Assembly: GCA_963995505.1 (NCBI GenBank)
Contig: OZ023191.1
Span: 126,501-190,500 of the forward strand
From: Hypericum androsaemum
Lineage: Eukaryota > Streptophyta > Magnoliopsida > Malpighiales > Hypericaceae
Direction of reading: 5' to 3'
Length of the DNA: 64,000 nt
This document shows, one piece after another, positions 30,947-43,206 of the stretch; within the stretch, counting starts at the first letter, position 1, and every line of letters begins with the position of its first letter. Below the pieces are notes generated by a model. That model did no database searches and was not told the origin of the DNA. It was given only the letters and a program-made list of their open reading frames with translations. The position numbers were made by a program, and so were the translations under genes.

Positions 30947-31353
30947 TCTTTTCCCTTCTTCTTGTTTCCTTTTTTTTCTGTGGCTGTTAATTGACTCCGA
31001 TAATACTAAATAGAGATTAGAGAAAGGGAGAGAGAGAGAGTTGGAGTGTGGTTCCGTTTTGCGAGTGGGGATAATGAAATGACTTTGGGTTTGTTTAGTA
31101 TACTTTTATAGCGAGGTTATAGGAATCTTCCTTCTCCTCATCTTATTTAGTGTTTTTTTTCTGGCTCCACCCAATAATTGCTCGGACTTTGAGTTTAGTA
31201 TTATTGAAATTTTTCCGTGCCCAATTAATTGGGATTAATATATTGGTGGTTTAGATTACCCACGTGGTATCTTTGATTATGAGTACTATTCACATATCTA
31301 TTATTTTAATATTTTAGATTGATATCAAGATGTTAATATAAGGATTTGATTTC
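30947..31353 (-). promoter_or_regulatory. ATL80 upstream region
   Basis: On the gene's strand, a CT-rich leader (complement of GAGAGAGAGAG at 31028-31040) lies about 85 bp upstream of the ATG, with the TATA-like CTATAAAAGT (complement of 31104-31113) beyond it. Use of these sites is inferred. Confidence 0.4.
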
Positions 31354-31460
31354 GTGTGATAACGGCAGTAATTTGATAGGAAAGAGAGTAAGAGGAGAAG
31401 AAGAGGGGAAAATAAAAAATAGGAGTTTTTTTAATATATTAATTAATTATGGATATCATT
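31354..31460 (-). repeat. Possible left LTR remnant of a decayed gypsy element
   Basis: TGTGATAACGGCAGTAATTTG and the purine-rich stretch after it resemble TGTGATGATCG...GGCGGTAATTTGG at 34943 onward. The resemblance is over about 60-70 bp and imperfect. Confidence 0.35.
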
Positions 31461-32149
31461 TTTTCCATGTTCTCTATCTACCTTCTTCAAGTTTGAAGGC
31501 ACTACTTCTCTATAAAGTAAGTTTGTGGGTTATGAAATAGTTAATGTATTAGCTTATAAATAAAAATCATGACATTACTATTTGATATACATTCTTGATT
31601 TATTAATGAGAAGTTGATATTTTTCTCCTACTCCTTTTCTCTCTATTTGTTACTATTATTTATATCCGCTAAAGTTTATAACACGTTATCAGTACGAGAT
31701 TTTACTGTATTCTCAACACCTTCTCGACAACATCAAGCTACTTTGTAAGTACTTCTTACAATTCCTATTTATATAATTTTGTTAAATACTAATCATAATC
31801 ATAAATTATGAATGTGATTTGTACCCGTTATAATGCATTACGAAATTACATTTGTAATATGGTAGGGTTGGATTAATAGTTTATTTCATGTTTGTATTTG
31901 GATACGTTTTTTTTCCGCTGGGTTGGTTTCTCATCTTGAAAACAGTTAGGGTGTCATTAAGAATTCACTTTGTGGTTATAAAAAAATTTATATTCACGTG
32001 TTATTAGTTTGAATTTATCTAGTAAATTCTTGTATATTATGTTATGTGTTCACTTCTTTATTTTAAATTATTAGTAATATCATTTTGAGAAACTACGGTT
32101 CTAAGAAATGACATTTTATCTTCCAAAGAGATATTTTATTTTTGTAATT

Positions 32150-33037
32150 TATCTCAGTTAGATTTGGATGCCGAAATTCACTTTAATGCTAATGGTCTCA
32201 GAGAGACTATCAAAGAGAAAAATGTAGCTTGTGCCCAAGATAAGACCAAGGCGATGAGTTTCCTTCACCACCATCTCCATGAGGTTGAAAGCCGAATACC
32301 TCACGGTAAAGGATCCACTAATCCTTTGTGATCCTTCCAAAAGCTCGGATGCATTTGCGATTCCAAGATTTCAAAATTGTGAGTGAATATAATTCGGCTC
32401 TATATCGCATAAGTTCTCAGCTGAAATTATGTGGAGAAAAGATTATTGATTCGACATGCTAGAGAAAATATTCTCCACATTTCATGCATCGAATGTGCTC
32501 CTTCAGCAGCAATATCGTGAAAAATATTCCAAGAAATACTTTGAGTTGATTGCTTGTCTTATTGTGGCTGAACAAAACAATGAGCTTTTGACGAAAAATC
32601 ATGAGGCACGTCCAACTGGTTATGTTCCATTCCCTGAAGTGAATGTGACAAAATTTAATTATAGAGGTCGGGCTCGCGGTCGTGGACGTGGTAATGATCA
32701 TAAATGATATGGTTACCATGATGGTAATTTTAAGAACACGCATCGCCACTTGAAGTGGGAGAACAAAGAGAAGAAATCTAGAAGAGATGGTGATGGTGGA
32801 ATGAAAATGGAAAATTCGTGTCATAGTTGTGGCAGCAAAGGCCATTGGGCTCGCACCTGTCGTGCACAAAAGTATCTAATTGAACTTTATGAAGAATCAT
32901 TGAAAGGCAAAGAGAAGGCCGAGACAAATTTTGTCAATGATGATGGTGGCACTGGCATTATAAATGTGGAGGGTAGCACGAACTTTGATCAAAATGACTT
33001 CACTCATTTGGATATTGCTGATTTTCTTATTGAATAG
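32150..33037 (+). pseudogene. Copia gag relic
   Basis: Segments of copia gag can be read in several frames: AEIHFNANGLRETIKEKN near 32170, MLEKIFSTFHASNVLLQQQY (from 32456) and, after a stop at 32705-32707, a CCHC zinc knuckle C-x2-C-x4-H-x4-C (CHSCGSKGHWARTC) near 32818-32860. Stops and frameshifts separate them. The last open piece is 32750-33037. Confidence 0.8.
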
Positions 33038-33142
33038 TAGTTTAACATTCATGTTCTTGTTTATTTATTTAGTATGTTTACTATAATTTTTCCCTTATCA
33101 TATTTTTGTTGCTCGAATTTAATATAAATTTATTTTTTTATT

Positions 33143-34430
33143 ATGAAGAGTATGGAATTAGCTCGAGTTGGCTCATTTATCAAAGAAACATATCTCGTTT
33201 TAGAAGACAGTGCCACAACACGCACCATACTTAAGGATGATAAATATTTCTTTCATTTGCATATGCAAGAAGCAAATGTTAGTACTATATCGGGTACTTC
33301 AAATTTAATTGAAGCCTTTGGAAGAGCTAATTTATTATTACCTGGAGGTACAAATTTTTGCACAAATAGTGCATTATATTTTCCTAAGTCTCAAAGAAAC
33401 TTATTAAGTTTCAAAGATATATGCCAAAATGGGTATCATGTTGAGACAATAAATAAAGGAAATAAAAAATATTTATATATCACAAATATTATTTCGGGTA
33501 AAAAGTGCATGTTAGAAAAATTACTCGCTTATTCATCTGGTTTATATTATACATATATATTAGTACAATTGAAGTATATGCAACAGTAAACCAGAAGTTT
33601 ACTGATTTTGTGATTTGACATGACCGATTGAGCCATCCCGGGTCAATAATGATGCAGAAAATAATTAACAATTCACGTGGATATTCTTTAAGGAACCAGA
33701 AGATTTTTCAATTCAATGAATTGTCATGCGTTGCATGCTCTCAAGAAAAATTGATAACCAGGCCATCGTCAGCTAAAATTGGGACTAAATCCCTCAGATT
33801 TCTGGAATGTATATATGGTGATGTATGTGGACCTATTCTATTCATCCACTATTTGGACCATTTAGATACTTTATGGTATTAATTGATGCATCAACTAGAC
33901 AATCACATGTATTTTTATTATCGACTCGCAACTTAGCATTTGCGAGATTACTAGCTCACTTAATTTGATTTTTTTAAAGGTAAATTTTACACAATGACAA
34001 TGACAGGGTTTAAACAGTGGACCTCCTAGATATTTACAACACCTTGTGCCGCTGGGCTACAAGCCATTTGACAGCTCAATTAATTTGATTACGAGCTCAT
34101 TTTTCAGATAATTCAATTAAGATTATTCTTCTTGATAATGCTGGTGAATTCACTTCTTAAACATTCAATGATTATTGTACGACCATTGGTATACATATTA
34201 AACATCCTGTAGCTCATGTTCACACTCAAAATGGTCTTTCTGAATCATTAATTAAACAGATTCAATTAATTGTAAGACCATTACTTATGAGAGCGAAACT
34301 CCCTATTTCATCTAGAGTACATGCCGTTTTACATGCAACAATGTTAATTCGCACCAGTCTAACAAATTATCATGAATTCTCCTCATTACAATTAACTGAA
34401 AAGTACTCCTCACATCGTCTAACCCATGCC
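33143..34430 (+). pseudogene. Copia protease / integrase relic
   Basis: The open piece 33143-33589 covers the protease to pre-integrase region (LVLEDSATTRTILKD, then LLLPGG). After a stop, HDRLSHPGS and CVACSQEKL near 33610-33760 give the integrase zinc finger. YGDVCGPI begins the catalytic core, and the remainder continues through the SINE (33971-34072) to traces such as CW-IHF and HTQNGLSE (about 34220-34250). Many stops. Confidence 0.75.
33971..34072 (-). mobile_element. tRNA-derived SINE of a second family
   Basis: On the minus strand it begins GGCTTGTAGCCCAGCGGCAC (A-box-like TAGCCCAGCGG), has a degenerate B box TGTTTAAACCC and an A-rich tail. It is flanked by an 18-bp target duplication, agctcacttaatttgatt at 33953-33970 and agctcaattaatttgatt at 34073-34090 (one mismatch). 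It differs from the family at 21 and 27 kb. Confidence 0.8.
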
Positions 34431-34439
34431 CTAGTGTTT

Positions 34440-35260
34440 GTTCCAGAAAAGAAATAAATTTCTAACCTAAGGAAAAGGCAACTTACCTGAGACACGTCAG
34501 TTCTCTTTATAGCCCGATGGCTCCGATTAACTTCTTGTATCCTCACTAACCTTTGTCACGTGCCAGGTTCTCATGATCTCCTTCTTGAAAGTTATCTGCT
34601 TCAAAACTAGCTCGCGAACCACTAGTCCCTCCCACTCGCCGGATCTCCGATGGAGTAGGAAGTAAAGACGATCTCCTTCTATCCTCTAGAATCACATATT
34701 TGCCAAACATTTTGTCAATTTTCTTGAGTTAGCCCTCAAACTGGGCTTCCATACGAGCTTCCAGAGATGCGAAACGCTTCATAATCTCGTCTCGAAACTC
34801 CTCTTGCAGTCTCTGGTAGATCTCCATCGCACCTTCTATGATCTCAAATCACTGCTCAAATTCATGGATGTGTTCTTCCATAGCTTTCAAGCAAGTCATT
34901 CGCCAACAATGTGGAGAATTAATGACTCTAATACCACTTGTGATGATCGAAGCTACTTAATGGCGGTAATTTGGTAGAAAAGTGAGTGAGAGAAGAAGAA
35001 AATGAAGAGGGGGAAAATAAAGAAAAGGAAAGATATGAGCTTTCTTGATTATCAAAAGTATCTAGAATATCCCTACATTTTTTATTTTCACTATTTATAT
35101 CCAAGGCCCAAGGTACACATTAAGCACATGGTTCCTTTCCTACCTAAGTCTAACCACGACTATAAACTACCTCAACCACATTCCCCACTCTCCATTCCCG
35201 TGCACCGCGTTAGCCATCCGCGTGCTCCTCGTTCATATACTCGTTGCACGCCACGTTAGT
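34440..35260 (-). mobile_element. Decayed gypsy element: gag N-terminus, primer-binding site and LTR
   Basis: Read on the minus strand, an LTR-like segment ends near 34943, followed by a primer-binding site TGGTATTAGAG (tRNA-iMet type) and a gag N-terminus with LQEEFRDEIMKRFASLEARM and SSLLPTPSEIRR, comparable in layout to the chromovirus at 56-61 kb. The rest of the element is absent or displaced by the copia relic. The outer LTR limit is uncertain. Confidence 0.55.
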
Positions 35261-38200
35261 TAGTCGTTACATCTCGTAATTATTGTTGTCCTCAGATGAT
35301 CTTGTTTCATTGCACGTTAGTGAAACCAAAGCTCATCGATTGGATGAGATTTGTTTGAGCAATTTTGTTAAAATTACTATATTGATACTCATTACCTTAA
35401 AATTTTGAATTAGGTATCAACTTTTAACACGTCTTCTTCATATATCCATCAGAACTGTGGTTGTAAATGTGGGCAATTAATGTCGCGGTCTCGGTAGAGA
35501 TATTGCACACAAAACCAAGTGTTATCGCTTTTGTAAACGATTGATGTTATATTTCTTTACTGAGATGGGATTCTACGGATTATGGATAAGTTTCACCCAT
35601 ATTAGAAACAAACAAAATTAGTTGCAGCCGGGGATAAGATATTTCCCAAAGAAGGCCGAGAGGAAAAGCGCCGAAAGAAAACGGAGTAATCACGTTAATC
35701 TTGCTTGCTGGGTTAAAGGGAAGCACATTGACCCTCTCTTAAACAGTTAAATAAACTAACGGTGGATCCTAATTTCCGGTTAATTAATTAGCAGTGGACC
35801 TTGTCCTGATATTCATATTACATGCAGGCTGCATCAATGTTGTGACCTCTCTCATTATTCAATAGCAACAACGGACAGGTTTTTGTTTATGATTTTGTTA
35901 TAATCTCCGTATTCAGACAAAAAATTTAAGATAATAAATAAGTAAATTTTATTTATTTATAAATAATCCTATAACTTTTATACTAAATAATATGAAATTT
36001 TTAACAAACTCGGCTGGTTGAAGGTTGTTGTTAGTCATTTTCAACAGGACAGCATTTCATTTGTTAGTCACTTTCTTTTTTTGAAGGTTGTTAGTCACTT
36101 TCTTGGGATCTATTTTTTTAGGATACTTTCTTGGGATCTCTGATTTAAGCGAGACGTAAAGAATATAGAAAAAGTGGGAGCGAGGAGACAAATAGTGATT
36201 GGAAGCGAAAAAACTAATATAAAGAAAAGGAAGGGGTGAGTGAAGTGAGTGGGATTTTTATAAAAATTATCCTGGAAGGAAGGAATGAATATGCTGGACC
36301 CAATATTGATGAAGCACAAGCCAAGTTCCAACGCACAGACCTATTATTTTGGTTTACTTTACTATCTCGCCGGCACCTTGCTGTAGCTTTACTGCTTTAG
36401 GGCCCTTTTCTTTTCCAACGCTTAAGTTATAATAAAACTAAAGACGAACAAGATTGTTTGTTAAGTTTTATTTATTTATAAGCCTCACAAAGTGGAAATT
36501 CCCTCTTACACTTTTTCAAAGAGGACTCTAACTGTCCAATCGAGCAGTTGTGATGTGTGAGTTATTGCAACAGATCCCACCCAAGCTGCATTGCATTTTT
36601 TTTTCCGGGAAAATTGACATAACTATGATTTAATATGTACAAATTTCAGCATTTTCTTCATGTGCCAAATTTTGTAAATATCATTTCCTCTCTCTCTCTC
36701 TTAGCTACATCCTGACCAACTTACAGTTATCGGAAGCCTCGAGGTGTAAAAAGTGTGATCAATGTCTTGCGCGGTTTTAGACAAGGAGAGGGTACATAGG
36801 ATTTGCCAAACAGGTAGCAATATCTTCTTCTAGTTCCACTCACTCACTCACTCTCTCCATGTGACTTGTCTTGCCAACCACTACCATACATACGCCCAAT
36901 GTGAATGCCTAAAACTAGTCTAGAACTACCACTACCTTTAGGCTTTATCCAACCTCCCCCTTTTCATGCTTGTCGCATTCTTCCAAAGTGCCGTCTTCTT
37001 CCAGCCTAATCTACTTTCTTGCTTTCGAGCCAAAGTTTGATATGAAAATCAGACTGCTCCTTCTTTCTCGACCGGAAAAAGTGATTCAGATCAGTACCAT
37101 GTGGAAGAAGGTTGTTAGGCTCACTTTTTGGATCCAAAATCTCTGATATTCAGAGTCGAGGAAGATTATAAACTCTATTTAGGAAATTACCCTACCGATA
37201 ATCTCATTAGTAAATCCAGTAAAGGTGATTTATCTAGCAACTTTTACATTATCCACCCAAAAAAACCACACTCTACCTTTTTACATTATCCACCCAAAAA
37301 AACCACTCTACCTTAAGTCAAATTTTTAGGTACATCTATTAATCAAATCAATTTGGTTAAGGTGGTAGTCAATTCAATTTGGTTTTCGTCTTGAAATGAT
37401 TGATTGGATTGATCTTTTATTCCACTAATTAATTGATCTACCCTTTCACTAAACCTCGCCCACTTATTTGTAAATAGTAAATACCCATTACCCCACTTGC
37501 TTCCGCCTAGCAAAAGTGACAAATTCGAGTGATAAATTAAAACTTGACAGTAGCATCTAACTACGGATTGATGATCTGGATTAGTGATAAACTAGGGAAA
37601 ACGGGAAAAGATTACTTTCGACCACACAATTATAAGTTGTACGGCCCCTGGGCAAGTCTTGTCTCCAAAGGAACGGGCCTATAGACAATTATTAATCTTT
37701 ACAGCTTCATGCTCACAGTTACCTCAAATCCATCAGGTTTTGGGTCGTAGTCGCTGCTATCTGATTTGTTAACAGATGATAAGGCAGACTTCAGAGTCAC
37801 ACGGACGGACCTCACTATTTGAAGCAACTATGGAGGGGCAGAACCGACATCCATTACAATATGAGAGAGTAAGCCATCTTAAGCATAAACTTAATTTGAC
37901 AATTTACCGGGATGAATACTAATTTGATTTAACGGCCAGGAGAATGTTGAACTCCATATTTTCCCCAAAAAATCAAGACTCCGATCATCTGTCCACAACA
38001 ATGCTTAAAAAAGAAAACCATTTACTGCTACTGATTCAACTACTTTCTCGTCTGGTTTTCAACATGACACCTGCAAAGTGACATCAATTGAAACAAGTCC
38101 ATTAGAATTCACAGGTGGCTTGATGTTAATGCTAAGTTATGACAGTTGCTCCAGATTAACATCTTCTTTGGTCTATGTATCACAAGCAACGACTAATCCA

Positions 38201-38640
38201 GAGTCGAGCACTGTCGAGCTTTATTAAGAGGTGACTCATATCTGACTCGCATCTTTGGCAGCTATGTGGGAGAAGAACCAAATTGGACAAAAACAAGTGT
38301 GGCAAAAGAAAGAGTTTAAACTCGAAAATACCTTCACTAGACAACATGTTTCTTTTGCTACAAGTCTCACACGTGACAAGGTGTTTTTACTGTTCTTTAC
38401 TGATTCTCCAATCCTATCCCCGAGAGAGATCAATTTCATTCACCAAAAAAGGGTCCTGAACTACCAATAGTATGCTGCATCTCCTATTTCAACAATTTAG
38501 TAAGAACTAGACAAGCGCAACGTAGAACAAGCTTGAACGGAATGACAATTTTCACTCTCAAGATCTCCAAAAAAAGTCTGTACGGATACTTTAAAATAAG
38601 AACTTCTTACCTCTGAGAGAGCAATGAGAACCCTCTTCAC
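35261..38640. other. Intergenic DNA between the retrotransposon relics and OEP21
   Basis: About 3.4 kb without a gene I can support. It includes a 36-bp direct duplication near 37242-37313 (ttttacattatccaccc and following bases, twice), AT-rich stretches around 35,930-36,000, and the 3' flank of OEP21 on the right. Short open frames here show no domain. Confidence 0.4.
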
Positions 38641-39581
38641 TCACAAATCGAACCTCACATTCCATCTACCTTTTACATCAGCATTCAGGGTCCAATTATT
38701 TTCCCTAATCTGGAAATAGGGCACCTGATCGAAATGTCACACGAACATCAGATAGACATAGAGCACCACATAATGCTCTAGGTGCAATTAACTCAATCGG
38801 AGTCCATAAATGGAAGATAAGACCATAATGCAGGAAAGAATAATATCAAAGACGTAATTACCTTGTCAACCAGTTCATATCCGACCTTGAACCTTACATC
38901 CTGATGCTTCTGGAAGTTAAATATGCTCCAAGACAACTCTGCAGCCCCATTCAATTTTTTCTGTGACAGGAATATGTTCAGCTAGACTACATCATGGCAT
39001 TCACCTGAGAACGAGACGATAACAGCAGCAAAGCAAATGGAAGAGTTGAGGTGGACCTGTTTGAAATCCTTGTTGGTGTCACAAAGACCCTTGACGTTGA
39101 AGCTGACAAGGCCATCGCTAGTGACAGGGAAAGCCTTCTTCCCGCGAATGCAATACCGGAACCTTTCGTACTTATCATACTTGACCCCGACCCCTAGTGT
39201 GGCCGCCAGCTGACGCCCCAACCAACCCCCATTTTCACACGGAATCACATTAGCCACTAATTCGAACCATCAAAGCAAAGCATAAAACGGAATCGAGACT
39301 CACGTCGAGGTAGGTGTGGCGTATCATAGCACAGACAAACTTGGGGGCGCCGAAGCGGGTATCCAACTCCCCATGAACCTATCATCCAAAGCCCAGTTAG
39401 TTTAATTCCCCCTTCCAAGCGATATTACAGTATATTTCCATTCTTAAATAGAAAAAAAAAGAAGAGAGAAAGAGAGGGAAGGACTTACGAGCAAGTGGGT
39501 AGGAGAGTGAAGTGGGAACTTCTCCTTGGCGTGGATTCTGAGGGACTTGGAGTCTCCTCCGTATCTCAGGGAAGTCTCCAT
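38641..39581 (-). CDS. OEP21: Outer envelope pore protein 21 (OEP21), chloroplast
   Basis: Beta-barrel anion channel of the plastid outer envelope, passing triose phosphates, phosphate and 3-phosphoglycerate and rectified by ATP (family knowledge). Five exons: 39489-39581, 39304-39378, 39057-39209, 38862-38960 and 38641-38724, all GT-AG and each a whole number of codons, giving 167 residues. The N-terminus [20 protein letters not shown], the block [20 protein letters not shown] and the end [20 protein letters not shown] are OEP21 hallmarks. As expected for an outer-envelope barrel, there is no transit peptide and no alpha-helical span. Exon 2 ends RHTYLD before LAATLGVG. The gene shares a 508-bp upstream region with OST1. 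Confidence 0.95.
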
Positions 39582-40089
39582 CCTCCTCCTCCTCCTGCCC
39601 AATTCTTTTCTCTATCCAAAACCCTTGCCTTCTCTTACTAACTATAAAACCCTCCCCCCTCTATCTCCAACTATGTGGTAAAATGCTTTTAAGCCCCCAA
39701 GGGTTTGCCAAACTAATAATTTAGACCCAGAGTGTTGAGATGATATATAGTTATATGCACATCTTCTTTCTTTGAAATAAATGAACACTTGCATCTTATT
39801 GTTGATTTTGATTTGAAAACAATCACTCCATTTCAAAACAAATCTAAAAACACAAAAAAATAAAAATTAAAGAATATCAAAATAAACTTAAAAAAGCTAA
39901 AATCAATCCTGAACCGAAGTGGCATGAGCTGGGCCTAAACATAAGGCCCAATTCTCAGGCGTTGGCCCATCGAGGAGAGGCAAGCCAAGAACGAGCCAGA
40001 GACGAGAGTAGAAGAGTGGAAGTGTCATTTGGCGAAGAAGACTTGCTCTTGCGAGGAAGGGAAGGGAAGGGAAGAGAAGAGAAGAGAAG
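39582..40089. promoter_or_regulatory. Divergent promoter of OEP21 and OST1
   Basis: The 508 bp between the two start codons hold three site-II-type motifs, TGGGCC at 39930-39935, GGCCCA at 39945-39950 and GGCCCA at 39964-39969, closer to OST1. Telo-box-like AAAACCC sites occur near 39618 and 39647, closer to OEP21. Just before the OST1 ATG is a purine-only run of GGGAA/GAGAA repeats (about 40053-40089). Site II plus telo-box is the usual layout of plant housekeeping promoters; their function here is inferred. Confidence 0.6.
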
Positions 40090-43000
40090 ATGGCGGCTGG
40101 AGGAAGGATGAGGAGGTACGATCTGGTTCTGGCGTTTCTGTTGACTGTGACGCTGATCCCGACGCCGGCGCTCTCCGATCTGGTGCTCTCCAAGGTTGAC
40201 CGTCGTGTAAGTCCCTCTCGCCCCTCGTTATAAGATCTCCGCTTTTACTATTCTTCTCACCGAGGCCCTCTCTTGGTTGCGTTTCAGATCGATCTGACCT
40301 CTCAAATAGCGCGCGTCCTGGCTAGCATCAAGGTATTCGTATTGGCCTTTCGAATTTCCCGAGTTGCTGTCTTTTTTTCAATTGACCGTTGACAAATTAG
40401 GTCTTGTTAGGTAGAGAATGCTGGTCCGGATCCGGTTTCTGAGGTCTTGCTGGCTTTTCCTGAGGTCCAAGCCAAGAACTTGGCTTATTTAGCGGCCGCC
40501 CTTAGCGAGGGGAAAGGGAAGGCTAAAACAGTTGGTGCTAGTCTTTCTGTGCAAGCGGCTAACCCGCAAGGGATGCCCCCTGAGCTGGTTTTTTATTCAG
40601 TGGTGTTGCCCAACCCGTTGGAGAGAGGGGAGACCTTGACATTTGATGTGCTCGGGGTGTTTACCCACGCCCTGCGCCCCTTTCCGGAGCAGATTACTCA
40701 GGCAGATGTTCAGCTGGTTTTGTTTCAGGACAGTGCTTACTTCCTGTCTCCTTACACAGTTAAATCCCAGTCTCTTGCTGTTAAGCTACCCGATGCTAGA
40801 ATTGAGTCTTATACCAAGCTAGACAACACCAAGATCCAGGGCTCCGAGATTAAATATGGGTCTTATCATGATCGCCCTCCTTTTTCTTTCACCCCCGTCG
40901 TTTTCCATTTCGAGAACAATGAACCATTCGCTGTTGCTGAAGAGTTAGTGCGTGAGATCGAGATTTCACACTGGGGCAATGTGCAAATCACTGAGCATTA
41001 CAACATTGTGCATGGAGGTGCTAAAAGCAAGGGCGAATTCTCCAGGTTTGTTGTCTACGTTGTTATGTGTATGTGCATGTGCTTCATAATACAATTGTCC
41101 TTATATCCTTGAAACTTTTCAGGCTCGATTACCAGGCCCGTCCAAATGTCCGAGGTGCATCTGCTTTTCGACATCTTTTGGCCAAATTGCCACCAAGAGC
41201 TCATTCCATTTATTATAGGGATGAGATTGGAAATATATCAACTTCTCATGTGTGGGCTGATTCTCAAAAGGTAGAGAGCCTTAAGCTTTAACATACTAGT
41301 CTATGCTTCTTGATATCTTTTCTAGATTTGATCTCAAAGTTTTGCTTTCTTCTTGTATTTACTTCCAGATCCAAGGCACACAACTGGTGGTTGAACCTAG
41401 ATACCCCATGTTTGGTGGTTGGAGAACTACTTTTACTATTGGATACGGTTTACCGCTACAGGACTTTCTGTTTCAGTCTGAGGGGAAGCGTTTCCTGAAC
41501 ATCTCTTTCGGTCCTTCAATGTTCAACTTGGTTGTTGATAGACTCATTTTGAAGGTTGGTGATACATTGTGAATCTCGGTTTAGATTCCTTGCATCCATA
41601 CCTTTTCCCTCTGCTCTTGCTCAACTCCCTTTGCTTGTTTAGTACCATTCTGTAGAAAGTGCCTTATCTTGAGCACCTATTTCATTGTTCTCTTGCAGGT
41701 TGTTCTACCAGAGGGGTCATGGGATCTTTCTGTCTCTACCCCATTTCCCGTGGAACGTAGTGAAGAGGTATTAGAGGACCCTCTCAGTTTGTTTTCTCTT
41801 TTTGATTTTCTCATGTTAAGGATACTTATACCGGTGATCTATGGTCCCATGCTTCACTTGACATGCTGATAATGATGTTCATCATTCATACAGACCAAAG
41901 TTTCCCACTTGGATTTAGTTGGTAGGCCAGTGGTTGTTCTGGAGAAGACTAATGTTGTGCCGGAGCATAATCAGCATTTCCAGGTATCGTTGTCACATCC
42001 TTAAGATGAAAATAAGAAAAAAATGTTTTTTATTTATTTATCTCATGATACATTAGCCTACAAGTTCAGAGTTTCTACTTTCTAGTAGCTCCTCATTTAA
42101 GAACAATTAACAAAAAAATTCTGATGGTTCAAGAAATATAAACATGCCATGGAGAATGTTAAAAAGTCCATCTGTGGCATGTTTCCGGTGCATGTCGTCT
42201 GATCATAGAATTTGATGGGTGAAGACATAAACATGCCATGGAGAATGTTAAAAAGCCCACCCGTGACATGTTTCCGGTGCACGTCTGATCCTGGAATTGC
42301 TTGTGGCATTATTGCAGGTTTATTACAGGTTCAACAAAATTTCAATGGTCAGAGAACCATTTATGTTGGTTGCTGGGTTTTTCTTCATTTTCCTGGCGTG
42401 CATAGTGTATATGCATGTCGATCTGTCAATCTCAAAATCATCGGCTTCTTATGTGGCAAAATTACAATGGGAAGAGGTTTGTGGGTGCCATCGTGTTCTG
42501 TCTTAAAGCTTGTTTACATCTATGAGGGCTGGCATTCTGAAAGACTTTCTTATCATTTTAGGTGCGAGCAACTGTTCAACAAGTCCACAATCTTGTTAGC
42601 CAATGCTTAGCAGTGCATGAGAAGCTGGAAGCATCTTTGCGTGACCTTTCCAGGTCGGGGGATGTCCAAGCTTGTAAAGCAGCAAGGAAGGGAGCTGATG
42701 GTTTGTTGAAAGAGTATGCAAAGGAGCTGAGGCCTCTAGTAGCATCCTTGCAATCTTTACCCCCTGCTGCCGCAATAATTCCCAAGGTTGGTATACTCTG
42801 TATACCAGACAATGTGGTGGCTGCTAGAAGATGATATAACAATTTAATTTGAGTGATTTAAGTCCAGACTTAATTTGAAAGAGGGGAGTTCCTCAATGCT
42901 GTGATATCCCAGAGGCGATTTTAAGATTTTGAACTATTGTGTTCCTCCAGTTTGCCTACCTTCTTGCATCTTTCCCAAGTCACATTAAACAATTGCGCTC

Positions 43001-43206
43001 TGGTCTTTACGCAGTTGGAGGAGCTACTGGGCAAGGAAAGGGAGTTACAAGAGAGGCTGATGGCCAAACACTCGGTCATAGTGGATTGCTATGAGAAGAA
43101 GCTTGGAGGACGGGAGATTGAGAACCGGGCTGCTCTACATCAGCAAAAAGTTGTAGCCCTAAGACAGGAGGTCGAGGATCTTCTTGATTATGTTGATGAG
43201 ATATAG
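40090..43206 (+). CDS. OST1: Oligosaccharyltransferase subunit OST1 (ribophorin I)
   Basis: Non-catalytic subunit of the ER complex that transfers the Glc3Man9GlcNAc2 glycan to Asn of nascent proteins. Ten exons: 40090-40206, 40288-40332, 40411-41045, 41123-41270, 41369-41554, 41699-41767, 41894-41983, 42318-42476, 42562-42786 and 43015-43206, all GT-AG, total 621 residues against about 615 in Arabidopsis. A cleavable signal peptide (LVLAFLLTVTLIPTPALS) is followed by the lumenal ribophorin I domain (for example SHWGNVQITEHYNIVHGGAK, YPMFGGWRTTFTIGYGLPL). One membrane span FMLVAGFFFIFLACIVYM lies at about residue 435, and a helical cytosolic tail ends LLDYVDEI. The frame is intact. Intron 7 holds an 88-bp tandem duplication. 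The gene is tail-to-tail with FKBP18. Confidence 0.95.
42138..42291 (+). repeat. Tandem duplication inside OST1 intron 7
   Basis: Two copies of ataaacatgccatggagaat and the ~46 bp after it (through GTCTGATC), at 42138-42205 and 42226-42291, period 88 bp, with about six differences. The second copy ends 26 bp before the splice acceptor at 42317. Confidence 0.85.

Larger units (their letters stand above)
31680..34430 (+). mobile_element. Decayed Ty1/copia element (5' part)
   Basis: A primer-binding-like CACGTTATCAGTACGAG at about 31683 follows a TATAACA LTR-type end, then gag, protease and integrase relics in order on the plus strand. The reading stops resembling pol near 34,430, before the reverse transcriptase, and no 3' LTR was seen. 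A SINE has inserted in the integrase region. Non-functional. Confidence 0.75.

Noticed and set aside
30558..31013. Plus-strand frame of 151 codons over ATL80
   Set aside because: It is antisense to a complete RING-H2 gene and has no recognisable motif; GC-rich coding DNA often opens the opposite strand.
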